Of a stretch of DNA of 64,000 nucleotides, positions 53,711-63,316 are shown in pieces. Origin of the DNA: Planctomycetales bacterium (GTDB lineage Bacteria; Planctomycetota; Planctomycetia; Planctomycetales; Planctomycetaceae); the NCBI GenBank assembly GCA_028285345.1, contig JANQPT010000017.1, positions 186,001 to 250,000 on the forward strand. Reading direction: 5' to 3'. Under the pieces are notes generated by a model, which saw nothing but the letters and a program-made list of their open reading frames with translations, was not told the DNA's origin and ran no database searches. Both the position numbers and the translations under genes were made by a program. Numbering within the stretch: the first letter of the stretch is position 1; each line of letters opens with the position of its first letter.

Positions 53711-54640
53711 TCAGCGAGCTTCTTCCGGCAGCGGCACCAGATAGGTCTGCCCGTCTTCCGCAGCGACGGCCACGTGACTGCCATCAGGCGTGAAGGCCGC
53801 TCCGTAGGTTGTGCGAACGGGAAGTTTTTGTTGAAACAACAGTTTGCCGTCTGCCGTGTCCCAAACCAGCACTTCGGCCGCATAGGTGACTGCCATCAGG
53901 CGTTTGCCGCTGCGGTTGTACTGAATGCGATAGATGTCGCCGCGGGCCCCGTCAAAAACCGGCCCAGCGGTGCCGCTCGCTGAGTCCCAGGTGCGGACCA
54001 CCTTCTCTAATCCGCCGCCGGCGACGGTGTTGCCGTCAGGATGAACAGCGACCGCATAGACGGCGTCCGCACTGCCCGGAAACTGCCGCAACTCTTTGCC
54101 GTCGGACGCCTGATACAACCGCACGGACTTGTCTGCGCCGCCGGTGAGAATGGTCTTTCCGTCAGGGCTGAACGCGACTGCGTAGACCGCGCCCCCTTGC
54201 TCAGGCAGTTTGCGGAGCTCCTTGCCGGCTGCGAGGTCCCAAAATCGGACCGTTTTGTCGGCGGAGACCGAAACGAGCTGTTTTCCATCAGGGCTGAACG
54301 CCACACCGTAGACTTGCGAACCGTGCCCTTTTAGTTCCTTGGCCGGTTTCAACGGTTCGCTTGCCTCTTTCGGCGGTTCACTGGGCACGTCCCAGATTTT
54401 CAACGTTTTATCTTGCGAGCCGGAAACAATTTTCGAGCCATCGGGAGCGACGGCCACAGCCAGCACCAAATCGGCGTGCCCTGCCAACGTCGCGAGCGGC
54501 TTTTCGCTGGCGACGTCCCAGATCTTCAGCGTGCGGTCAAAACTGCCGGTGACCAGCCACGGTTTGCTCGGCACTGCCTCGACCACGTAGACGGGGTCGG
54601 TGTGGCCGGCGAGTTTCTTAAGTTCAGGCGTATCGGGCAT
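53711..54640 (-). CDS. WD40 repeat protein
   Basis: A 309-residue protein made of about seven WD40 repeats, most of the form GH-x-D-V-AFSPDGK-x-L-x-SGS-DKT-LKIWD (KLAGHTDPVYVVEAVP, ATLAGHADLVLAVAVAPDGSKIVSGS, ELKGHGSQVYGVAFSPDGKQLVSVS and so on). That is enough for one closed seven-bladed propeller. There is no signal peptide or kinase domain, so it is probably a cytoplasmic scaffold or interaction protein. The repeats are close copies of one another. Single gene, minus strand. Confidence 0.88.
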   Translation of the reverse strand: MPDTPELKKLAGHTDPVYVVEAVPSKPWLVTGSFDRTLKIWDVASEKPLATLAGHADLVLAVAVAPDGSKIVSGSQDKTLKIWDVPSEPPKEASEPLKPAKELKGHGSQVYGVAFSPDGKQLVSVSADKTVRFWDLAAGKELRKLPEQGGAVYAVAFSPDGKTILTGGADKSVRLYQASDGKELRQFPGSADAVYAVAVHPDGNTVAGGGLEKVVRTWDSASGTAGPVFDGARGDIYRIQYNRSGKRLMAVTYAAEVLVWDTADGKLLFQQKLPVRTTYGAAFTPDGSHVAVAAEDGQTYLVPLPEEAR

Positions 54641-54907
54641 CGAAGTATGGCATCGAAGGAATGAGTGTTCAGCTTACCAGTCTCCCGGGCGGGGGATTAT
54701 CTGTCAACCTGTGGACGAGGTTCCGGGATCCGGAACAAACTCGATGCTGCAATTCTGCACATCAAACGCGCCTTGCCGATCAGATGTTTACTTTAAAATG
54801 ACCGGGGGCTAGGATGATTCGCAGCGCAATCGCGGAGTTGACGGCTAATTCCTGTTCCGCGGATCGGCTTTCTCACCCCCTCCCATCGCTTTCGAGGCAA
54901 TAAGACC

Positions 54908-55567
54908 ATGACCAACAAGCACGATCAGATTGACCATGGAGCAAGCGATTCCCAGAGCACTTCGCAATTTCAAGTGACCCGAAGACGGACCGCCGCCGGC
55001 AATTGGCTGACGTTGGTACTGGTGGCTGTTGTATCAGCCAGCGCCGGATCGCTGCTGCGGTTTCCCGTCGCTGATGCCGCCCAACAGAAGGAAGCGGAAA
55101 CGCCGTCTGAGGGCTATGCAATGGCCTATTTGCAATTGGCGGAAGCACAGTTGGAATACGCTGAAGAGATGAATCGCCGCGTCAAAGGGACCTTTACGCA
55201 ACCTCAAATTCGTGAGTTCCGCGAATCGGTGCAAATCAGCAAAGACCTCGTCAAGCAAGAGGAAAAGACCGGGCATTTCAATCGCATGCAGGCGATGGTC
55301 CGCTGGGCCCAGCATCGGCAGTTGTCCGCGGAAACCGATGTGGACTTGGCGGAGGCGCTGAACAAACGCGTGCCGGATTCGGTCAGCGACGAGCGGATCA
55401 AAGAGCTCAAGGCCTACGAGACCTTAATGCGAATCGATATGGAGACGGGAGAAGCGGCGATCAATGCGTCACCGGAAGAGCAATTGCAATGGAGAATCAC
55501 GGTGCTGGAGGACCAGCTCTTGCGACTGAGCCAGCGAGTCAATCTGCTCCGCCAATTGGAGCAGTAG
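54908..55567 (+). CDS. Hypothetical membrane-anchored coiled-coil protein
   Basis: A 219-residue protein, not recognised. After a polar, basic N-terminus (about 30 residues) there is one membrane helix (NWLTLVLVAVVSASAGSLL, about 32-50), then a helical and charged extracytoplasmic part rich in Glu, Gln and Leu, ending in a coiled coil (RITVLEDQLLRLSQRVNLLRQLEQ-type heptads). Alone on the plus strand between two minus-strand genes. A structural or stress-related role would be guesswork. Confidence 0.7.
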   Translation: MTNKHDQIDHGASDSQSTSQFQVTRRRTAAGNWLTLVLVAVVSASAGSLLRFPVADAAQQKEAETPSEGYAMAYLQLAEAQLEYAEEMNRRVKGTFTQPQIREFRESVQISKDLVKQEEKTGHFNRMQAMVRWAQHRQLSAETDVDLAEALNKRVPDSVSDERIKELKAYETLMRIDMETGEAAINASPEEQLQWRITVLEDQLLRLSQRVNLLRQLEQ

Positions 55568-55619
55568 ATCGCGCCGCTTTGAGTTGTCGGCTCACACTCA
55601 GAACCCCGTTGGAAAAGCC

Positions 55620-55650
55620 GACGCCATACGGCGTCGTCTTTCGTTTCCTA
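55620..55650 (+). terminator. Possible terminator after the coiled-coil gene
   Basis: GACGCC (55620-55625) pairs with GGCGTC (55630-55635) around loop ATAC, followed by GTCTTTCGTTTCC, a T-rich but not pure T-run. Confidence 0.4.
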
Positions 55651-55672
55651 TTCTTCGCAATTACCGAGTTCC

Positions 55673-57244
55673 TTATGCGTCCTTGCCCTCTACGGCACCC
55701 GCCTCTTTCTCTTTTTGTTGATCCTGCTTGGGCCGGCGTTTCCCACGGCCCTTGCCGCGACCGGGGCGGGCGTGTTTCATTTCTTCAGCATCGATGAAAC
55801 CGTCGCCGTTGCGGTCGACCTTCTTAAAGCGTTCCTTGAGCCGGCCCTTTGCTTCGGACTCGGAGATTTTTCCATCCTCGTCCGTGTCCATCCGCTCAAT
55901 CATCCGTTTGATGAACTCACCGCCTCGTCTGGGCCCTTCTCCACGCATTCTTCCGAATCCGCGCCTTCGAGATGAGAATCGATCCCCACCCGGTCCGCGC
56001 CGGCCGCGAGAATTGAAGGCCTCCGCCCCCCGTTCGATACGTGCGGCGCGGAATTCTTCGATGTCGATGTATCCATCCCCGTTGGTATCCAGTTTTTCCA
56101 ACCGGACTTTAATACGTTCCAGAGCCTTTTCGATCGAGACCTTGCCTTCGTCTCCGAGCATCTCCCGGAACGGCAGGCCGGGTCCACGGCCAAACCTGGG
56201 GCCTCGGCGAGGAGCATCGGGCCGGTCTCGTTTCGCGACGTCCCCTTCTGGTCGTCGAGGCGGACGCGGTCGATCGCCGTCACGGCGGCGCTCACGCGGC
56301 GGCGCTCCCATCAACTCGCGGGGATCGAGCGTGCCGTCACCGTTCTCATCCAACTCCTCAAAAATCTCGACGAAGCGGCTCAATTCTTCCTTGCTCAGCT
56401 TGCGATCCTTGTTGGTATCGAGCTTGCTAAAGAATTTAGGACCTCGTCCCCGGCGGGGGCCTCCTTCAGCCGGTCCGCGACGCGGCGGAGCCTCCGCATC
56501 TCCGTCGCGACGGGCGACGCGCCGAAACTCATTGAGATTAATGCTGCCGTCCTCCTCCTTGCCGGCGCGTTGCAGCAACTTCACCAATCGGGGCTTAAAC
56601 TCCTCGGGCACCTCGTCCACGGAAATCTTGCCGTCTTGATCCTGGTCGAGTTTCTTAAACGTCCTCGCAAGCCGCTGTCCTGGTTTGCCTTTTCCGTCGG
56701 CAGGCTTCTTTTTCTTCTTCTTCGCATTGTTGGCGGCCAATGCTCTCAGATCCTTCAACGTTAATTCGTCTTTCCCCGACTTTTCGAATAGCCGCGCCAC
56801 GCGCTTCTTCAAACGCTCCGGCAGATTGTCCGCTTCGGCTTCGTCGCGGGAAATGACGCCATCCTTATTCTTATCCAATCGTTTCAGGATTTTGCCGGGA
56901 TTCTGCTTGTTCCCTTTTGGTTTCTTCTTGTTCGATTTCCCACCGACCGCTTCCTCGCTCACAACCTCGACGGGAGTCTCTTGCGGCTTGGTGGCGTTGA
57001 CAAACTCCTCCTTCGACAGCTGGCCGTCCTTGTCCTGATCACCGACGCGCAACAACCGCTTGAAATACTTGGCGCGATCCTCGCCGATTTCATCGGCCGC
57101 GACGACTCCATCCTTATTTTTGTCCAATTCTTGGAACAACTTGGCCGGTTCTGCACTGTCCTGGGACTCCTCTGCGACAGCCTCTGAAGCGAGGCCGACG
57201 CAAATCCCCAAAAACGCCAAGCATGAGATGTGCAAGACTTTCAT
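55673..57244 (-). CDS. Secreted multi-EF-hand protein
   Basis: A 523-residue exported protein with signal sequence LHISCLAFLGICVGLASEAVA. It contains about ten EF-hand calcium loops, most canonical: DKNKDGVVAADE, DQDKDGQLSKEE, DKNKDGVISRDE, DQDQDGKISVDE, a degenerate GKEEDGSINLNE, DTNKDRKLSKEE, DENGDGTLDPRE, DTNGDGYIDIEE, DTDEDGKISESE and DRNGDGFIDAEE. Between them lie Arg/Gly/Pro-rich linkers. It probably binds calcium outside the cytoplasm; partners unknown. ATG 57244 starts the signal peptide; the frame is open further to 57340. Confidence 0.92.
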   Translation of the reverse strand: MKVLHISCLAFLGICVGLASEAVAEESQDSAEPAKLFQELDKNKDGVVAADEIGEDRAKYFKRLLRVGDQDKDGQLSKEEFVNATKPQETPVEVVSEEAVGGKSNKKKPKGNKQNPGKILKRLDKNKDGVISRDEAEADNLPERLKKRVARLFEKSGKDELTLKDLRALAANNAKKKKKKPADGKGKPGQRLARTFKKLDQDQDGKISVDEVPEEFKPRLVKLLQRAGKEEDGSINLNEFRRVARRDGDAEAPPRRGPAEGGPRRGRGPKFFSKLDTNKDRKLSKEELSRFVEIFEELDENGDGTLDPRELMGAPPRERRRDGDRPRPPRRPEGDVAKRDRPDAPRRGPRFGRGPGLPFREMLGDEGKVSIEKALERIKVRLEKLDTNGDGYIDIEEFRAARIERGAEAFNSRGRRGPGGDRFSSRRRGFGRMRGEGPRRGGEFIKRMIERMDTDEDGKISESEAKGRLKERFKKVDRNGDGFIDAEEMKHARPGRGKGRGKRRPKQDQQKEKEAGAVEGKDA

Positions 57245-57395
57245 AATCGGATACCTGCGATTTGTGACTGGAAACTCGCCGCCTGGTACCGTCTCGCCGC
57301 CGGACAACTCGAGACGGTATCGCGACAAGGGATTAAACACCGCCGGGTCGGCAAAGTACCGTCAGGATATGGCAAACATGCGAAAAAACCAACGA

Positions 57396-58151
57396 TTATG
57401 GTAGAACGACCCGTCCGCCGGAGGCGACCACTGTCTGGCCGGTCATGAAGCTGGAGCGTTCGCTCAGCAAAAATGCGATCACTTCGGCAATCTCCTCCGG
57501 CTGTCCGATGCGGCCCATCGGAGTCCCCGCAAGAACCGCCTCAATGGTTTCGTCTGACAGCACATGGGCCATTTCCGTTTCCGTGAGGCCGGGCGCGACG
57601 CAATTGATGCGAACGTTGTGCGGAGCGAACCCCTCGCTGCAACAGCGGGTCAGTGCGATGACGCCCGCCTTGGCGGCCGAATAGTGCATTTGCATCTTTC
57701 GCGGCCGCAGTGCGGCAATCGACGAAACGGTGACGATTCTCCCGAATCCTCGCTCGATCATTTCACCCTTGACCGCATGCACCACCAAGAAGGACCCGTT
57801 CAAGTTCACATCGATCGTTTCTTTCCAAAGCTCGTAAGTCATCTCGCTGTGGTCCGCGATGTTGCTGATTGCCCCACAATGTGCGACCAATTCGATCGGG
57901 CCTAACGAATCGCGTGTTGCTTTGGTCAGGGCGTCGACCTGGTCAGGTTGCGAAACATCGCAGGCCGAGCACAATCCCTTGCGGCCCAGCGACTCGATCT
58001 CGGCGACGACTTGTTCGGCCTCCGAACGCCTCGAAGCATAGCTGATCGCGACATCCGCGCCCTCACGCGCCAATTGCAATGCCGTGGCGCGGCCAATTCC
58101 CCGCGAACCGCCGGTGACCAACGCCGTACGATCTTGAAATTCGCCGCTCAT
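57396..58151 (-). CDS. SDR-family oxidoreductase (FabG-like)
   Basis: A 251-residue classical short-chain dehydrogenase: TGGSRGIG cofactor loop, AHCGAISN (replacing the usual NNAG), VTVSSIAAL with Ser, YSAAKAGVIALTR with Tyr and Lys, and APGLTETEM. Closest in style to 3-oxoacyl-ACP reductases of fatty-acid synthesis, but such genes outside the fab cluster often serve other substrates. Single gene on the minus strand, about 150 bases before the EF-hand gene. Confidence 0.9.
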   Translation of the reverse strand: MSGEFQDRTALVTGGSRGIGRATALQLAREGADVAISYASRRSEAEQVVAEIESLGRKGLCSACDVSQPDQVDALTKATRDSLGPIELVAHCGAISNIADHSEMTYELWKETIDVNLNGSFLVVHAVKGEMIERGFGRIVTVSSIAALRPRKMQMHYSAAKAGVIALTRCCSEGFAPHNVRINCVAPGLTETEMAHVLSDETIEAVLAGTPMGRIGQPEEIAEVIAFLLSERSSFMTGQTVVASGGRVVLP

Positions 58152-58360
58152 GCCGATCGTCTCCGTGGATGGGATCGTTGATTGATTTCATTGAGGGAAC
58201 TCTTCAGATATACATTACAGAGTCATCGGAAACCATCCCGCAGGGAGCCGGAATCCTGGAATAGCGACTGACGAAGTGTTAGTCTGGAGAGCGTCATAGC
58301 AGGACATGGCGTACATCGGTTTGTGATGAGACACAGCTGAGACTGACGAGTTGATTGACT

Positions 58361-59227
58361 ATGAAGAAACAAACGTTGGCATGTTGGATTTGTACTCTGC
58401 TGGCACTCTGCCTTTCCGCGCGAATCGCGTGGGGCGACGAGGGCCAAGACGGCGTGATCGTTCCCAAGGATCAGCCCATCAAGTTGTTTAACGGACAGGA
58501 CCTGTCGAACTTCTACACGTGGCTGCAAGACACCAAGCTGGAGGACCCGCGCAAGGTCTTTACGGTCACCAAAGAGGCCGACGGGACTCCAGTCATCCGC
58601 GCGTCGGGGGACGGTTACGGCGGCATCGTGACCAAGAATCGGTACGCGAACTATCACTTGATACTTGAGTATCGTTGGGGCGAGCTCACCTGGGGCAAGC
58701 GCAAAATGGCGGCCAAGGATAGCGGCGTGCTGTTACATTGCCACGGCGACGACGGCAATTACGGAGCCGGCAAGGGGACGGCGCCCTGGATGTCCAGTAT
58801 CGAATGTCAAATCATCGAGGGGGGTGTCGGCGACTTTCTGGTGCTGGGCGGGATCGACAACGACGGCACACAGCGAACCTCAAAACTGACCTGCGAAGTC
58901 ACCAAGGATCGCGACCAGGAAACGGTCTGGAAAAAAGGGGGCGAGAAGAAGACCTTCACCAAAGGCCGGATCAACTGGTACGGTCGCGATCCCGACTGGA
59001 AAGACGTGCTCGGAGTTCGCGGCAAAGACGACAAAGATTCCCCCGGCCAGGAGTGGACGAAATTGGAATGCATTTGCGACGGCGGAACGATCACCAACAT
59101 CGTCAATGGAACGGTCGTCAATTACGGTGAGATGGCCGAGCCAAGTTCCGGAAAGTTGCTCTTTCAGACCGAGGGGGCGGAGATCTTCTTTCGCAAAATT
59201 GAATTGCATCCGCTGAAGAAGAAATAG
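58361..59227 (+). CDS. DUF1080 (3-keto-disaccharide hydrolase) domain protein
   Basis: A 288-residue exported protein (signal LACWICTLLALCLSARIAWG). The whole mature part is one DUF1080 domain, a concanavalin-like beta-sandwich: PIKLFNGQDLSNFYTWLQD at the start, NYHLILEYRWGE, AKDSGVLLHCHGDDG, WMSSIECQIIEGGVGDF, and the end GKLLFQTEGAEIFFRKIEL. The family includes lectin-like and 3-keto-glucoside hydrolase proteins common in planctomycetes. The ATG at 58361 is preferred over a TTG six bases upstream. Confidence 0.92.
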   Translation: MKKQTLACWICTLLALCLSARIAWGDEGQDGVIVPKDQPIKLFNGQDLSNFYTWLQDTKLEDPRKVFTVTKEADGTPVIRASGDGYGGIVTKNRYANYHLILEYRWGELTWGKRKMAAKDSGVLLHCHGDDGNYGAGKGTAPWMSSIECQIIEGGVGDFLVLGGIDNDGTQRTSKLTCEVTKDRDQETVWKKGGEKKTFTKGRINWYGRDPDWKDVLGVRGKDDKDSPGQEWTKLECICDGGTITNIVNGTVVNYGEMAEPSSGKLLFQTEGAEIFFRKIELHPLKKK

Positions 59228-59270
59228 CACTGCCTGCGTCGCTTCAAATTTGATTTCCGGGAAGATCACG

Positions 59271-60890
59271 ATGGCCCCCGCCGAGTCATGGACGCGAACC
59301 CGCCCCACCATCGGCGGCCGACACGGCGCAGTCGCTTCGGCTCATCCACTCGCCTCCCAAGCGGGGCTCGATATCCTCCGCAGCGGCGGTAACGCCGTCG
59401 ATGCCGTCGTGACCATGGCGATCACGCTGGGGGTTGTCGAACCCTATATGAGCGGTCCGGGCGGAGTCGGCTTCCTGTTGCTCCACAAGGCGGACGGATC
59501 GTCACGGGTACTGAACTTCAGTGGAAACACACCGGCCGCGGGGACTCCGGAGCAGTTTACGCCCCAGTCTCAGGAGTATGGTCCACGGTCCTGCCTGATT
59601 CCCGGAAATGTTGCCGGATGGCTGACCGCGCTGGACGAGGAAGGGACGCTTGACCGTGAGCCGGTCTTTGCGCCGGCCATTCGGCACGCCGTCGACGGGT
59701 TTCCACTGCATCCCGCTAACGCGCGATTTCTCACGATTGCGCTGCCGCGTCTGAATGACGCGGGCACGGCGATTTATGGGGCCGTCCCCCATCGTGTCGG
59801 CATCCTGCTCAAACAGCCTGAACTGGCCGAGTCCTATCGCCGCATCGCCGAAGGAGGGGCGGAGGTATTCTACGGCGGCGAGTTGGGCAAAAAGATCGCA
59901 GACCACATCCAGTCGCAAGGCGGCTTGCTGACCCGCGATGATCTCGCCGGCTACCAGCCGCAATGGCAAACGCCGATTGGTGTCGATTATCGCGGAACGC
60001 ACGTTAAGACTTGTCCACCCAACAACGAAGGATTCCAGATTCTGCAGCAACTACGGCTGCTGGAAGGATTCGACCTGCAAGATTGCGGCCACAACTCCGT
60101 GGAGTACATTCACCTGGTCAGTGAGGCCATCAAACTGGCAGTAGCGGACCGCATCGAGTATTGCGGCGATCCCGATTTCTGTGAGATTCCACTGAAACAG
60201 TTGCTGAGCGACGAGTACATCGCGGAACGCCGCGGTCAGATCGACCGGGTGTGGGCCTCACAGAGTGAAGGCGAGCGGTTCCGGGGTGCGCGCGACGAGG
60301 CGATGGTCAGCCCGGGACGGATCGGCGGCTTGACGACTCATTTGGCGGCGGTCGACGAAATGGGCAATGTGGCCAGCATTACGCAGTCGCTGGGGAATGG
60401 ATTCGGCTCGGGCGTCATCGTCCCAGGGACGGGTGTTGCGCTGAACAATTTCGTCTGGTGGTGCGAAATCGACCCCAACTGTTCCACGCCGAATTTGATC
60501 GCGCCGGGCAAGCGCTGGTCGAGCTGTATGGCCCCGCTGCACGTGCTTCAGGACGGCCGGTTTTGGTTCTCGGTTGCCACGCCCGGCAGTTGGGGCATTT
60601 TGCAGACGACGATGCAAATGTTCTTGAATGTCGTCGAATTCGGGGCCGATTTGCAGGCGGCGATCGAAGCGCCCCGATTTCGGGTTTGGGAGCGGACGCG
60701 AATGCAGATCGAAACGCGAATTGCGGCCGCCGCCCGCAACGAGCTCACCCGGCGGCATCATGCTCTTGAGCCGCTCGGTGATTATTCCGCGTTGGTCGGC
60801 GGCGGACAGGGCGTGATGATCGACCCCGATTCCGGCGCCCGCCTCGCCGGCGCCGACCCCCGGCGCGACGGGTATGCGCTGGCGTATTAG
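59271..60890 (+). CDS. Gamma-glutamyltransferase family protein
   Basis: A 539-residue Ntn hydrolase of the gamma-glutamyltranspeptidase family, which cleaves glutathione or other gamma-glutamyl compounds after splitting itself into two chains. Seen: the N-terminal GAVASAHPLASQAGLDILRSGGNAVDA, GPGGVGFLLL, the autocleavage/nucleophile Thr in GGLTTHLAAVDEMGN (about residue 355), and WSSCMAPLHVL. I see no signal peptide, so it may be one of the cytoplasmic members such as acylases or gamma-glutamyl hydrolases in pathways. ATG 59271 has GGGAAGA upstream. It follows DUF1080 by about 40 bases on the same strand. Confidence 0.9.
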   Translation: MAPAESWTRTRPTIGGRHGAVASAHPLASQAGLDILRSGGNAVDAVVTMAITLGVVEPYMSGPGGVGFLLLHKADGSSRVLNFSGNTPAAGTPEQFTPQSQEYGPRSCLIPGNVAGWLTALDEEGTLDREPVFAPAIRHAVDGFPLHPANARFLTIALPRLNDAGTAIYGAVPHRVGILLKQPELAESYRRIAEGGAEVFYGGELGKKIADHIQSQGGLLTRDDLAGYQPQWQTPIGVDYRGTHVKTCPPNNEGFQILQQLRLLEGFDLQDCGHNSVEYIHLVSEAIKLAVADRIEYCGDPDFCEIPLKQLLSDEYIAERRGQIDRVWASQSEGERFRGARDEAMVSPGRIGGLTTHLAAVDEMGNVASITQSLGNGFGSGVIVPGTGVALNNFVWWCEIDPNCSTPNLIAPGKRWSSCMAPLHVLQDGRFWFSVATPGSWGILQTTMQMFLNVVEFGADLQAAIEAPRFRVWERTRMQIETRIAAAARNELTRRHHALEPLGDYSALVGGGQGVMIDPDSGARLAGADPRRDGYALAY

Positions 60891-60952
60891 CCAGAGCGTG
60901 ATCCCCTTCGGCAACGGTAGAGCGACCCGATCAGAACCGCCAAGGCGATCGA

Positions 60953-61516
60953 ATGGACAACGAACTGGAAACAGGACTCATCGGCGGCGTCGAAAAACGG
61001 GATGTCGTCCTCTGCGAGTATCAGCCGAACTGGCCGGAGTTGTTTCGCCGGCATGCGGAGTTCATTGCGCGAGCCGTCGGCGACGCGGCGCTGCAGATTG
61101 AGCACATCGGATCGACCTCCGTCCCGGGGCTCGCGGCCAAACCGATCATTGATATCCTGCTGGTGGTCGAGCGCTCGGACGACGAGTCGCGCTATTTGCC
61201 GCAACTCGAAGCCGCCGGCTATCAGCTCCGCGTTCGCGAACCGGAGTTCCACGAACACCGCATGCTGAGGACCGCCGCTAAGGATGTCCACATTCACGTC
61301 TATTCCAAAGGATGCCCGGAGGTTTCGCGGCATCTAGTATTCCGGAATCGTCTCCGCTCAAATGACGCCGATCGGCAGCAGTACGAAGAGACAAAACGAC
61401 AGCTCGCCGCACAAGACTGGCCCGATATGAACGCCTATGCGGACGCAAAAGGTGACGTCATTGAGCGGATCATTGCGGCAGGTGCTGCGGATCTCACGAA
61501 TCGACAAGAGTGTTGA
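60953..61516 (+). CDS. GrpB family protein (UPF0157, nucleotidyltransferase fold)
   Basis: A 187-residue GrpB/UPF0157 protein. Seen: CEYQPNWPELFRRHAEFI at the start, then IEHIGSTSVPGLAAKPIIDILLVV, the nucleotidyltransferase-like GS-x-D-type site, and the later HIHVYSKGCPEVSRHLVFRNRLR. The family is thought to be a nucleotidyltransferase, but its true reaction is unknown. It ends in a 23-base overlap with the convergent GNAT gene. Confidence 0.92.
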   Translation: MDNELETGLIGGVEKRDVVLCEYQPNWPELFRRHAEFIARAVGDAALQIEHIGSTSVPGLAAKPIIDILLVVERSDDESRYLPQLEAAGYQLRVREPEFHEHRMLRTAAKDVHIHVYSKGCPEVSRHLVFRNRLRSNDADRQQYEETKRQLAAQDWPDMNAYADAKGDVIERIIAAGAADLTNRQEC

Positions 61517-61979
61517 ACGCTTTGGTCATCGTGACCTCATGCAGCACCGCGTGAACATCACTCTCACACCAATCGGCCGTCTCCTCCCGGACCGCTGCGA
61601 ATCCCAACCGTTCAAAGATCAGCGGATTGCCGGTTTCACGAATTGTCTTAAGTGTAACGCTGCGTAATCCTTCGACTGCGAGCATCGATTCCAGATAGGA
61701 CAACATCTGCCGGGCGATTCCTCGTCGCTGAATGTCCGGTTCGACGACCAGATTCGCGAGATGAGCGTGCGGCGGCGCCAGCCAATAGTCGACCGCCCCG
61801 ACGATGTCGGCCTGATGCAGGGCAACGATCGTTTGCACCTCCAGGTCTGCGTCCGCGCGAACCGGCGTTGCCGTTGCATTTGGGCGGTAGATCCGCCGAA
61901 TGGCGCGAAACGCGCTTTGCTGAAGAGATTCGATCCGCGGGGTTTCGTCTGGTCGAGCTGATTTAATTTGCAGCTGCAC
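61494..61979 (-). CDS. GNAT-family N-acetyltransferase
   Basis: A 161-residue GNAT acetyltransferase: the acetyl-CoA motif A in LVVEPDIQRRGIARQMLSYLE (R-x-x-G-I/L-A form), and the later LIFERLGFAAVREETADWCE strand. N-terminal half about residues 1-80 carries a VGAVDYWLAPPHAHLANLVV strand pair typical of the fold. Acceptor unknown. Tail-to-tail overlap with the GrpB gene. Confidence 0.88.
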   Translation of the reverse strand: MQLQIKSARPDETPRIESLQQSAFRAIRRIYRPNATATPVRADADLEVQTIVALHQADIVGAVDYWLAPPHAHLANLVVEPDIQRRGIARQMLSYLESMLAVEGLRSVTLKTIRETGNPLIFERLGFAAVREETADWCESDVHAVLHEVTMTKAFNTLVDS

Positions 61980-62020
61980 GAGCGCATCTCAACACGAATG
62001 ATTATGCGTCGACCACGAGC

Positions 62021-63229
62021 CTACCGCTTCTTCACAAACCGAAACACATGCCCCGTCGGCGTGAGCATATACAGTTCGCCTTGCTCGTCTTCGCCGAAGG
62101 ACATCACCGGCAGCGGGTCGGCGCCTTCCGGCCAACTGATGCTGCGGTTGGCGGTCACTTTTTTCTTCGCTTCGTCATATTTCAAAGCCCAAATCAGGCC
62201 CGTGACATAGTCGGCATACAGGTAGTGGCCGGCCATCTCGGGAAATTTGGAGCCGCGATAAACGTGACCGCCGGTGATCGATTTTCCGACGTCATGTTTG
62301 TACTCCCAGATCGGCTCGATCAAATCATCCCGCGGGCCGGAACCCTGTGGGCCGAATTTGTGTTTGCCTTCGCGCAGGTTCCAGCCGTAGTTGCCTCCCT
62401 TGACGATGATGTCGATCTCCTCCCAAATGTCCTGCCCTACGTCGCTCGCCCAGCAGGTGCCGGTCTTGCGGTCAAAGGAAAGCCGCCAAATGTTCCGCAC
62501 TCCGTAGGCCCAAATCTCCGGCTTCGCGTCCGCGCGGCCGACGAAGGGGTTGTCCTTGGGAACGGAGTAGTTCTTGCCCTTCGACTTGTGATCGATGTCA
62601 ATCCGCAGAATCGAGCCGAGCCACGTCTTGAGGTTTTGCCCGTTGCGGTGGGGGTCATTTGCCGCGCCGCCATCACCCAGGGCGATGTAGAGGTAACCGT
62701 CGGGACCGAACGCAATCGTGCCGCCGTTGTGATTCCAGAATGGCTGGGGAACCCGCAGAATTTCTTCTTCCGAATCGGGATCGGCTTTGTTGGGGTCGTC
62801 TTTCGACACGGTAAACCGTGAAACGACCGACGTGTGCGGGGCGTCCGTCGTGGTGTAGTAGACGAAAAACTGCCCATTCTGCTTGTACTTGGGATGAAAC
62901 GCCAAGCCCAACAGGCCTTCCTCATTCTGGTTGTCCTTGTAGACCACCTTGGATCGCAAGTCGATGTAGTCGGCTGTCTGCACCGCGTCGGCGTCGTTTT
63001 TAAAGACGCGAATCAATCCCTCTTGCTCGGCGACGAAAACGCGATTGCTGCCGTCGTTGGCATGCGTGAGCACGATCGGGCGCCGGAATTCCAATTCGAC
63101 GAATGTCTGCTCGGCCTGAATCGGCAGGGGGCTTTCGTCGATGTCGGCAGCCGGCAAAGCCACGGTGGTCAGTGCGATGCTTACGAACAAAAGAGCGAAC
63201 ATCAAACGTCGATACGAACGGTGATTCAT
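62021..63229 (-). CDS. PQQ-dependent sugar dehydrogenase family protein (soluble glucose dehydrogenase-like)
   Basis: A 402-residue exported protein (signal LMFALLFVSIALTTVALPAA). The mature part is a six-bladed propeller of the GSDH/sorbosone-dehydrogenase family: RPIVLTHANDGSNRVFVAEQEG, EEGLLGLAFHPKYKQNGQFFVYYT, NHNGGTIAFGPDGYLYIALGDGG with the His and the PQQ/calcium site, WAYGVRNIWRLSFDRKTG, and EIDIIVKGGNYGWNLREG. It would oxidise a sugar outside the cytoplasm and pass electrons to an acceptor; the sugar is unknown and some members are only binding proteins. ATG 63229 has GAGGT 11 bases upstream. Confidence 0.9.
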   Translation of the reverse strand: MNHRSYRRLMFALLFVSIALTTVALPAADIDESPLPIQAEQTFVELEFRRPIVLTHANDGSNRVFVAEQEGLIRVFKNDADAVQTADYIDLRSKVVYKDNQNEEGLLGLAFHPKYKQNGQFFVYYTTTDAPHTSVVSRFTVSKDDPNKADPDSEEEILRVPQPFWNHNGGTIAFGPDGYLYIALGDGGAANDPHRNGQNLKTWLGSILRIDIDHKSKGKNYSVPKDNPFVGRADAKPEIWAYGVRNIWRLSFDRKTGTCWASDVGQDIWEEIDIIVKGGNYGWNLREGKHKFGPQGSGPRDDLIEPIWEYKHDVGKSITGGHVYRGSKFPEMAGHYLYADYVTGLIWALKYDEAKKKVTANRSISWPEGADPLPVMSFGEDEQGELYMLTPTGHVFRFVKKR

Positions 63230-63316
63230 CGGGAGCAATACCTCAACGGGGGATCTGGGCAAACCTGGCAATTCCGAAAAGAGCATAGAGGATGGGACGC
63301 CCGAATTCAATTCGGC

